Part shown: piece after piece, positions 18,880-25,713 of the stretch
Layout: each line of letters starts with the position of its first letter
Position numbering within the stretch: position 1 is the stretch's first letter
Assembly: GCF_044797955.1 (NCBI RefSeq)
Contig: NZ_CP085211.1
Span: 124,001-188,000 of the forward strand
Direction of reading: 5' to 3'
From: Idiomarina seosinensis_A
GTDB taxonomy: Bacteria > Pseudomonadota > Gammaproteobacteria > Enterobacterales > Alteromonadaceae
DNA length: 64,000 bases
Made by a program: the position numbers and the translations under genes
The notes under the pieces: generated by a model
Told to the model about the DNA's origin: nothing
The model's database searches: none
Seen by the model: the letters and a program-made list of their open reading frames with translations, nothing else

Positions 18880-18904
18880 GCCGGCAGACGGAATTTTTTA
18901 GACT
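18880..18904 (+). terminator. Weak candidate terminator after the EamA transporter
   Basis: A short stem TCCG/CGGA closes a loop containing CCGGCAGA and is followed by ATTTTTTAG. The stem is only four base pairs, so this may be a minor terminator or chance. It lies between the transporter and the GGDEF/EAL gene. Confidence 0.3.
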
Positions 18905-18942
18905 TTAAGCAATTGCAGAAAGTGCAATTAAGGTAAAAATAG

Positions 18943-21489
18943 ATGCCCTTCACGTTTACTCAGTCTGCCGCAAATAAAACCTACGCCAGCCTGATTATCT
19001 TTTTTGTATGGGTTGGTTTACTTGGTGTCTTTGAACGCTTATTGACTGCAGATAGCCAGCTAATGAGTGTAATACCAATGCTGCTGGTTTTTGTGTCCTT
19101 AGCATTTGCTGTAATTTTACTGCTTATTGCTTCACACCGCTCGCCGCCCAGACTGACCAGACTTTGCCCGTATGTGACGGCTCTGGGCTTTATCGCATTT
19201 TTGTACCTGCAGGCCATACTCTGGGGCTTATTACCAAAGCCGGAACCGGATTTATTTCGCAATCCATTCAATTTAGCTATCGCGGCTATTGTTGTGCTGG
19301 CATTTTTTTCCGGGCTGGCTGTGCGCCTGCGCTACCCAGATTTGGATTTAGATGTTTCCCGGCCAACCTTGATCACGGCCGCAGGTATCGTCAGTATCGG
19401 AGTTTTAGTATGGTTCAGTATCTCCTTTAGCAGCATTAATCAGCATTCTGATAATGCGCGGCAAAAGATTCAGTTGATTGGCTCGATGATTAACGAAAAA
19501 CTGGATGATCAACAAAAAGCCTTAGGGCGAATAAAATCACGGCTGGATAATTTGGACGCCGAAGCTTTCGTTACCGTTAGTGCTATCGATATGGCACGAT
19601 ATATCGAGGATTATGAAATTATAGAGGGTATGATTCTTTATGATGACAAGCTGAATATCGTTTCGGACTCTGAATTTGCTAAAAGCTTTAATCGTCAGGG
19701 CCTCCTGGATAGCACCGCAGTAGAGGACTGGCTAGCCGAACCGGCCGAACAAATTCGCTTGGCTGCAAATGCCGCATCAATGGAAACGTCGGTACCTGTT
19801 ATTATGGTGTCTATCCCTATTGTCCACTCCCAAAACGAGGAAAAGTATCAGATACTGGCGTTACTGGATATGAACGACCTGGTAGCACGTGATTATGTGG
19901 ATTATTTGGATATGGTGCGTACTTACATGTCTTTTGGTCCTCAGACTTTAATTTCTATGCATGGTGAGAGTAATAAGACGGTTACTCTGGCGCAATTGCA
20001 AGATCGCTATGCTCATGGTGTCTCTGCCACGGTACGACTGCTCAATAGCATTGACCATACGTTTTATAGCTTTATGGTCGACTACAGCAAATTAGAAACA
20101 ACCGCACGCTTTTATCAGTTAATGCTTTGGTTAACAGCGGCTTTTGCCATGATCTTTATCGTTATGGCAGATACCAAAAAACAACTCAGGGTAGAAAGCC
20201 GCAAGTTGGCTCTTATGGCGCGGTTTGATGACATCACGGGTCTGTTAAGAAGGGATGCTTTCAACCAGCAATCAACCGAGTTAAGTCTGGCGTGTGAAGG
20301 GTGCCGCCGTGCCGCAATTTTCGTTAATCTGGATGGTTTTAACCCGATTAACGACAGCTTAGGGCATAATATTGGTGATCAAGTGTTGTTCCAGGCGGCG
20401 AAACGAATTCAGGAAAATGGCAAGTTTTCAGACGTTATTGCCCGCTTTAGTAACGATGAATTCATTTTGTACTATAAAGACACCGTCGCTTACCAACTGA
20501 AAAAGGAGGTGCAGTCGATATTGCATGCTCTTGCTGAGGTTTATCATATTGATGGTTTAGAAATTCATCTAACCGCTAGCGCCGGCGTGGCGGTCTCCTG
20601 CCAGATGTCCGTTTCAACAGAAACGCTGGTGCAACAGGCAGATATTGCCATGTCTGTTGCAAAAAAAACAGGCGGTAATCAGTACTGTTTCTTCCAACAG
20701 CCGATGTCGGACCAATTTGAAAAACGCGTCCGCTTACGTAATCAGCTACAAAGTGCAATGAATAATGACCAGCTGGAAGTATTTTACCAGCCCATCTATC
20801 GAGCATCAGATCATAAATTGGTCAGTGTTGAGAGTTTAGTTCGGTGGCGCCTTAATGGTGACTTTATCTCGCCCGCAGACTTTATTCCGATTGCAGAAGA
20901 TACGGGACAGGTCATGCAGCTAGGCGAACAGGTGGTAAAGAAGGTATTTAAAGACATTAGTGAAAATCCGGATCTGCAAGCATTAACCGTAGCCATCAAT
21001 GTATCACCACAGCAGTTTCAACGCGGCGAGTTTGGGCCTTTTTTGCTGCGCCAGGTGGATAATTTTAATCTTAAGCCGGGCCAGCTGACCCTCGAGCTAA
21101 CCGAAACTGTTGAGCTAGACGAGGGCAGTATCGAAAAACTGTTACAGTCTCTTCGTGATAAGGGCTTTCATATTGCTATCGATGACTTTGGTACTGGTTT
21201 TTCCAGCTTGTCCTATTTATCACGTCAGCCAGCAGACATTGTCAAAATTGACCGGGCTTTCACTTTTGGTATTGAATCAGAGGGTAGCGATCGGGACTTA
21301 TTGGAAGCGATGATCAATATGTGTCACAAGTTGGATAAAACGGCAGTTGTTGAAGGTATCGAAACGGAAAGCAGTGCTGAGTTTTTCTCCAAATTCAGTA
21401 ACTTACGCCTGCAGGGCTATTATTTTTCTAAGCCGTTGCCTGTAAATGACTTGATTACGCTTATTCAAGCACACAACGACAAGCCTTAA
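18943..21489 (+). CDS. Membrane GGDEF/EAL protein, probable c-di-GMP phosphodiesterase
   Basis: 848 residues. The N-terminus has about five membrane helices (to roughly residue 165), then a periplasmic sensor region (about 165-390) closed by a helix near 395-412. A GGDEF-like domain follows in which the signature is replaced by SNDEF and no RxxD inhibition site is seen, so it is probably inactive as a cyclase. The EAL domain is well kept: ESLVRW (EAL position), NVSPQQF, ELTET, DDFGTGFSSLSYL, KIDRAF and EGIET. It likely hydrolyses c-di-GMP under control of an external signal. Its 3' end overlaps the opposite-strand DUF6436 gene by 29 bases. Confidence 0.88.
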   Translation: MPFTFTQSAANKTYASLIIFFVWVGLLGVFERLLTADSQLMSVIPMLLVFVSLAFAVILLLIASHRSPPRLTRLCPYVTALGFIAFLYLQAILWGLLPKPEPDLFRNPFNLAIAAIVVLAFFSGLAVRLRYPDLDLDVSRPTLITAAGIVSIGVLVWFSISFSSINQHSDNARQKIQLIGSMINEKLDDQQKALGRIKSRLDNLDAEAFVTVSAIDMARYIEDYEIIEGMILYDDKLNIVSDSEFAKSFNRQGLLDSTAVEDWLAEPAEQIRLAANAASMETSVPVIMVSIPIVHSQNEEKYQILALLDMNDLVARDYVDYLDMVRTYMSFGPQTLISMHGESNKTVTLAQLQDRYAHGVSATVRLLNSIDHTFYSFMVDYSKLETTARFYQLMLWLTAAFAMIFIVMADTKKQLRVESRKLALMARFDDITGLLRRDAFNQQSTELSLACEGCRRAAIFVNLDGFNPINDSLGHNIGDQVLFQAAKRIQENGKFSDVIARFSNDEFILYYKDTVAYQLKKEVQSILHALAEVYHIDGLEIHLTASAGVAVSCQMSVSTETLVQQADIAMSVAKKTGGNQYCFFQQPMSDQFEKRVRLRNQLQSAMNNDQLEVFYQPIYRASDHKLVSVESLVRWRLNGDFISPADFIPIAEDTGQVMQLGEQVVKKVFKDISENPDLQALTVAINVSPQQFQRGEFGPFLLRQVDNFNLKPGQLTLELTETVELDEGSIEKLLQSLRDKGFHIAIDDFGTGFSSLSYLSRQPADIVKIDRAFTFGIESEGSDRDLLEAMINMCHKLDKTAVVEGIETESSAEFFSKFSNLRLQGYYFSKPLPVNDLITLIQAHNDKP

Positions 21490-21946
21490 CATTGCCGTTG
21501 TACCAGGGTGTTGTGATGCGGCGTTCACTGTCCAGCAGCTGGGGTAAAAAGCTTTGCTCAGGGCTACAGGTTGGTCCCGTCGCATAGGGTCCCGAGTAGA
21601 TTACCTTGCCCTGCTCAACAATGACCAGCATCGGGGTTGCGGGTACCGGAATCCCCAGCGCTTCCATCTCGGCTGGTTTAACTCGCCGTTGCTGATATTG
21701 GTCATACTGTTGAATGAGCTTATCATGACGGTCGGCCAGCGGATCGCAGAGGCAGCCACTGCGGACATGGAAGATCACATCGCCGGTTACATTGACCCGG
21801 CTGGGGGCTTGATCGAGCCATTCGGACTGTTGGTCAAAAATCCCGAAATCCGCAAACCGCCACCAGAATAAAAACACTGAGGTGGCAATAAGCCAGACGG
21901 CAATTACCGTCCAGCTTAGCCAATTTTTTTTGCGTTGATTTAACAC
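21461..21946 (-). CDS. DUF6436-like membrane-anchored thioredoxin-fold protein
   Basis: 161 residues with one N-terminal helix (WLSWTVIAVWLIATSVFLFWW) and a periplasmic domain. The domain carries a Cys pair GCLCDP near residue 70, the strand PVPATPMLVIVEQGKVIYSGPYATGPTCS and a C-terminal NVKACRCVLE with two more Cys. The overall pattern looks thioredoxin-like and similar to proteins filed under DUF6436; a thiol-disulfide role is inferred. It overlaps the end of the EAL gene by 29 bases tail to tail, and lies 13 bases after the chemoreceptor start region on the same strand. Confidence 0.6.
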   Translation of the reverse strand: MLNQRKKNWLSWTVIAVWLIATSVFLFWWRFADFGIFDQQSEWLDQAPSRVNVTGDVIFHVRSGCLCDPLADRHDKLIQQYDQYQQRRVKPAEMEALGIPVPATPMLVIVEQGKVIYSGPYATGPTCSPEQSFLPQLLDSERRITTPWYNGNVKACRCVLE

Positions 21947-21959
21947 CTAAGCAGTTAAG

Positions 21960-23444
21960 TTAATAACGAAAGCGCTTTAGCTCGCCGGCGAGCGATTCGG
22001 TTGTCTCAGCGACCTCGTCTGCAGCCTGCGTGGATTCGTCTGCTATGCCAATATGGTCGTCAGCCAGGTTGTTGAGTTTTTGGGTGCTGGCCGATATATC
22101 GCGGCTGGCAATGGATTGTTGTTCCAGCGCCGTTGTTACCTCATGAATCGCACTGTCGAGCAGCTCTGTTTGTTCTTTAATGCTGCCTAACAGCTGCCGG
22201 CTGGTTTTTGACTGGCGCTCAGTGCTGGTTAACTGCTCCAGACATCGATCCACAGTGTGGACCGACTCAGATGAGGTTTGTAGCAAGGTAGCCACGGTTT
22301 TTTCAATCTGTGTTGTCGATTCTTGAGTCTTTGAAGCCAGCTGGCGGACTTCGTCAGCAACAACCGCAAAGCCGCGACCGGAATCACCTGCTCGGGCAGC
22401 TTCAATAGCGGCATTAAGCGCCAACAAGTTGGTTTGGTCGGCAATGCCATTAATGACGTCGAGCATATTTTTAATGCCTGAGGTGGCTTGCGACATATTG
22501 CTAACTGCGGTTTTCGCGTTTTGCAGTAACTCAGCCAGTTGCGCTACCGACGACTGTGTTTCATCCAATGCGTGCTGACCTTCTTCAGCCTGCTTTCGGG
22601 CGACCGAAGAATTACTGGCAATATCCTGCGAGCGGCCCTGGGTTTCTTTAATACTCATAGACATCTGCTCGGTCGCGGTGGCAATAGCTGACGTCTCGGC
22701 ATGTTGCTCTTTAATACCGTCGGTTAATTGAGTGGCTTTCTCTTTTAAAGCATTAACCGACTGCCTGTTTTGCAGTATGGAACTGCCCAGGGTTTTAATA
22801 CTGCTATGAATCGCCTCTAATGCACCATTGAATTGGGTTACCAGGCTCTCGTTAAGGTCCGGCAGACGTTGGGTCAGAACAACCTGACGGTCTTTTGTAA
22901 CTAATTCGGCCGACAGGTTAATGAAGGCCTGAGCCACTTCGGCTTCCGCTAAGCTTTTTTTCGCAATAACAATCAGTACCGCTGCTTCAACCACCACATA
23001 AAGGGCGTGCAATAAAATGATGTCCAGTTGCAGTTTGTCCGTCGGTAGGATGAATACCGATACCCCGGATTTTTGTAAATACATAAATAACAGGTGATGA
23101 ACTGCGATTACCAGTGCTGCTGCTGCGATGACCTTCCAGTCACGAAATGCCACCAGAATTGCCAGCAAAGCAAAAATTCCAAAGTGTACTTCGGTGAAGC
23201 CCAGGCTTTGGTGAATGTGCAAAGCCGTCATGATCATAAAGGCAATGCCGAAGGCTATCCTGGCCGCCGCGGTATCACCCTGTAATCGGTACAGAAGAAA
23301 GGGTATCGCAAGCGCCGGTATCCCAACAATTAAAGCGGGTAGCAATGTATTGCTGTAAAAGCCAAGCCCTATGGCGGATAAAAAAAGCAACACGTTGACC
23401 GCGTTGGCTATTTGAAATGCCGTTTGTCGGAAGGAAAGTTGCAT
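21960..23444 (-). CDS. Methyl-accepting chemotaxis protein with polytopic membrane sensor, no HAMP
   Basis: 494 residues. The N-terminus holds about six short membrane helices (to about residue 165) with no periplasmic domain and no HAMP. The signalling hairpin is clear: ATATEQMSMSIKETQ, then the tip ADQTNLLALNAAIEAARAGDSGRGFAVVADEVRQLA. The C-terminus LKRFRY lacks a CheR-tethering pentapeptide. The membrane part may sense membrane state or a lipophilic signal (inference). A sigma-28-type promoter stands 42 bases upstream, so it belongs with the flagellar regulon. Confidence 0.9.
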   Translation of the reverse strand: MQLSFRQTAFQIANAVNVLLFLSAIGLGFYSNTLLPALIVGIPALAIPFLLYRLQGDTAAARIAFGIAFMIMTALHIHQSLGFTEVHFGIFALLAILVAFRDWKVIAAAALVIAVHHLLFMYLQKSGVSVFILPTDKLQLDIILLHALYVVVEAAVLIVIAKKSLAEAEVAQAFINLSAELVTKDRQVVLTQRLPDLNESLVTQFNGALEAIHSSIKTLGSSILQNRQSVNALKEKATQLTDGIKEQHAETSAIATATEQMSMSIKETQGRSQDIASNSSVARKQAEEGQHALDETQSSVAQLAELLQNAKTAVSNMSQATSGIKNMLDVINGIADQTNLLALNAAIEAARAGDSGRGFAVVADEVRQLASKTQESTTQIEKTVATLLQTSSESVHTVDRCLEQLTSTERQSKTSRQLLGSIKEQTELLDSAIHEVTTALEQQSIASRDISASTQKLNNLADDHIGIADESTQAADEVAETTESLAGELKRFRY

Positions 23445-23470
23445 GTTGACGGCCTTATTACTGGAGCAAT

Positions 23471-23488
23471 TAAATTAATATTAATTTA
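23471..23488. promoter_or_regulatory. Perfect 18-base A/T palindrome between divergent genes
   Basis: TAAATTAATATTAATTTA reads identically on both strands. It lies just downstream of the sigma-28-type -10 element of the chemoreceptor gene and overlaps its first three bases, so a protein bound here would cover the transcription start. It could also be chance in A/T-rich DNA. Confidence 0.4.
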
Positions 23489-23512
23489 TCGGCCACTTTA
23501 TAGTAATCATTA
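23486..23512 (-). promoter_or_regulatory. Sigma-28 (FliA)-type promoter of the chemoreceptor gene
   Basis: On the minus strand the -10 element is GCCGATAA, an exact match to the FliA consensus, with TAAT (consensus TAAA) exactly 15 bases upstream. The element ends 42 bases before the chemoreceptor ATG. Chemoreceptor genes are standard FliA targets, which supports the call. Confidence 0.75.
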
Positions 23513-23513
23513 A

Positions 23514-23529
23514 TATGCGGATCCGCATA
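23514..23529. promoter_or_regulatory. Perfect 16-base palindrome, operator-like
   Basis: TATGCGGATCCGCATA is a perfect inverted repeat just upstream of the sigma-28-type -35 element and 132 bases before the coiled-coil gene. No T-run follows, so it is not a terminator. It looks like a binding site for a dimeric regulator; none was recognised. Confidence 0.45.
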
Positions 23530-23661
23530 CCGTTAAGATCACAGCATTAACAATGCCCCTTAAGCACCTTACTTTTGTCGTTTGCTTGATCATTTTCAAA
23601 GTTTGGACCATGCTTTTTATTGGTTAAGTAAAGCAAGCAGCGAATAAACCAGGAGATTAAC

Positions 23662-23949
23662 ATGGCAGATAAAGAAGCATTTGAGCAAAAACATGAAGCA
23701 AAAATTGAAGAGATGCAGGCGGAGATCGATCGCTTAAAAGCCAAGGCAAAACAAGCCGAGGCAGATTCCAAAGTAAAATACCAGGAACGCATTAGTGAGC
23801 TGGAAGCACTAAAGGCCAAAGCTGATGAAAAGTTAGAGATCATGAAGAAATCCAGTAAGGACGCATGGACGGATGTTAGTACTGGACTGGAGTCGGCGAC
23901 TCAGTCATTGGCTACAGCTATAAAGGCCGCCAGCAAAGAATTTAAATAA
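23662..23949 (+). CDS. Small coiled-coil protein, unknown
   Basis: 95 residues, preceded by AGGAGATTAAC before the ATG. Residues 5-65 are almost continuous charged heptad helix (EEMQAEIDRLKAKAKQAEADSK), followed by DAWTDVSTGLESATQSLATAIKAASKEFK, an amphipathic helix. No signal peptide or membrane segment. It resembles small stress-associated apolipoprotein-like helical proteins of cyanobacteria and proteobacteria, but no function is established. The dehydrogenase gene starts ten bases after its stop, suggesting co-transcription. Confidence 0.65.
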   Translation: MADKEAFEQKHEAKIEEMQAEIDRLKAKAKQAEADSKVKYQERISELEALKAKADEKLEIMKKSSKDAWTDVSTGLESATQSLATAIKAASKEFK

Positions 23950-23959
23950 AGGGGTGAGT

Positions 23960-24637
23960 GTGTCAAAAGTTTTACTGATAACAGGTGCATCAAGCGGTAT
24001 TGGTAAGGCGACGGCCGAAAAGGCCGTCGCTAACGGGCATAAAGTTATTTTAACCGCTCGCCGCGAACATAAGTTGCAGCAGCTTGTTGAACGGCTGGGT
24101 TCAGATAATGCAATTGCGGTACCTGCGGACGCCAGCGATTACTCTGCTCTTGAGCAAGTTGTTAAAAAAGGTGTGGCTGAGTTTGGCCGACTTGATGCAG
24201 CCTTTGCCAACGCCGGAACCGGAGTATCGACGGCTGGTACGCAAGACGGTGATCCTTGCGAATGGAAGTCGATGGTAGACATTAATATTAACGCGCTTTT
24301 GTATACGGCGAAACTTACGCTGCCCCATTTGCGTGAGACAACCGGGCACTTTTTGATGACCGGGTCTGCAGCAGGACGGACAACGCTTAAAGGCTCAGTT
24401 TACGGGGCAACCAAGTGGTTTGTGCATGGTTTTGCGCAAAATCTGGCGGAAGAGATGAAAGAGTGGGGTGGACGTTGCACGACAATTGCACCCGGTATGG
24501 TAAATACCCCGTTTTTTGATGAACCTAAGCCCGATAAGCTCGATCCAGACGATGTTGCAGATGCCGTTCTTTATGCAATCAGCGCTGAACCTCGTAATTG
24601 TGTCAGAGAAGTGTTTATAATGCCTGCAAACCCTTAG
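23960..24637 (+). CDS. Short-chain dehydrogenase/reductase
   Basis: 225 residues from the GTG at 23960, five bases after AAAGGGG; another GTG at 23954 is inside that ribosome site. Cofactor loop TGASSGIGKA, RREHKL after strand 2 (NADP-type), ANAG in place of NNAG, and the catalytic GSAAG...YGATK. The C-terminus PRNCVREVFIMPANP is typical of YdfG-like enzymes. It is a second, distinct SDR in this window. It lies between the coiled-coil gene and the flippase-like gene on one strand. Confidence 0.82.
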   Translation: MSKVLLITGASSGIGKATAEKAVANGHKVILTARREHKLQQLVERLGSDNAIAVPADASDYSALEQVVKKGVAEFGRLDAAFANAGTGVSTAGTQDGDPCEWKSMVDININALLYTAKLTLPHLRETTGHFLMTGSAAGRTTLKGSVYGATKWFVHGFAQNLAEEMKEWGGRCTTIAPGMVNTPFFDEPKPDKLDPDDVADAVLYAISAEPRNCVREVFIMPANP

Positions 24638-24654
24638 GCAAAGATGACACTTCA

Positions 24655-25713
24655 GTGGACGAAGAACCTAAAAAGCGAGTTTCGTGGCGCCGGCTAGGCT
24701 TGTTTTCGATAATTTTTATTGCGTTAACTCTAGCCGGTTTTTATGCTGTATTCGCCCACTTTTCTGATCGTAACTTAACCTTTGACGATCGCCTTCTCGA
24801 CGCCAGGGTTATTGTTGCCGCTATTGGTCTATTGGTCATCTACTTTGTTGCCGATGGCCTGCGTTTTTATTACACGCTGGCAGCCTTGGGATTCCGGATA
24901 CCTGCCCGAGTGATGACCAAGCTGGTGTTTATTAATATTTTCTTTTCTAACATCACTCCCATGGCCACGGGTGGGGGCTTTGCTCAAGTATGGTTTCTGC
25001 ATGATCATGGCGTATCAATTGGCAAGGCGACAGCAGCGACAACCATCCGTACGGTGCTGGCAATTTTCTTTATTTTTTCTTTCTCGCCGATATTTTTGCT
25101 TACCCTTGAGCCGCTGCAACAATCCACTATCATTGGCGATATCCAGGTCGCTCTAGCTCTGTTTATCGTTGTTTACCTCGGCTTTTTTGCCGTTGTACTG
25201 TTACGTGCCCACTGGTTAATCACACCATTGCTTGCAATTACCCGGCGCTTAAACAAACTCGGCCTGATTAGCGATGCAACTGCGAAAATCTGGTACTTTC
25301 GGGTCATGCGCGAGATGCTAAAGTTTTCACGTAGCTTCGCTGTTTACATTAAAGGCCCGAGACGTGCCATTGCACTATCAGTGATATTTACGGCTGTTTT
25401 TTTGCTCAGTTTATTCAGTTTTCCGGCTCTGCTGATGTGGGGACTGGACTACAATGTTGACTATATCGTTTCTCTGGGACTACTGGTAGTGACTACCTTC
25501 ATCATGTATTTTTCGCCGACACCGGGTGCTTCGGGTATTTCCGAAGGCGTTTTCGGCAGCTTTTTCAGTGATATCTTACAACACCAGCACCTGCTGTTAG
25601 TTACCTTTAGCTGGCGTTTTTTAACTATTTATCTGGGTATGATCATCGGGCTTCTGGTCTTACAACGGTATTTAATTCAGCGTAGCCGACTGCTCAGCGG
25701 AGCTAAATTATGA
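24655..25713 (+). CDS. Lysylphosphatidylglycerol-synthase-TM/UPF0104 family membrane protein (flippase-like)
   Basis: About 352 residues from a GTG at 24655; a TTG at 24598 would overlap the dehydrogenase gene, and the start is uncertain. About eight membrane helices. The family motif NIFFSNITPMATGGGFAQVWFL near residue 105 and FSPTPGASGISEGVFGSFF near the C-terminus match the AglD/YbhN/MprF transmembrane family, whose members flip or transport lipids. The soluble aminoacyl transferase domain of MprF is absent. The stop overlaps the start of the glycosyltransferase fusion by four bases (ATGA), so the two are translationally coupled. A lipid-handling partner role is inferred. Confidence 0.8.
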   Translation: MDEEPKKRVSWRRLGLFSIIFIALTLAGFYAVFAHFSDRNLTFDDRLLDARVIVAAIGLLVIYFVADGLRFYYTLAALGFRIPARVMTKLVFINIFFSNITPMATGGGFAQVWFLHDHGVSIGKATAATTIRTVLAIFFIFSFSPIFLLTLEPLQQSTIIGDIQVALALFIVVYLGFFAVVLLRAHWLITPLLAITRRLNKLGLISDATAKIWYFRVMREMLKFSRSFAVYIKGPRRAIALSVIFTAVFLLSLFSFPALLMWGLDYNVDYIVSLGLLVVTTFIMYFSPTPGASGISEGVFGSFFSDILQHQHLLLVTFSWRFLTIYLGMIIGLLVLQRYLIQRSRLLSGAKL

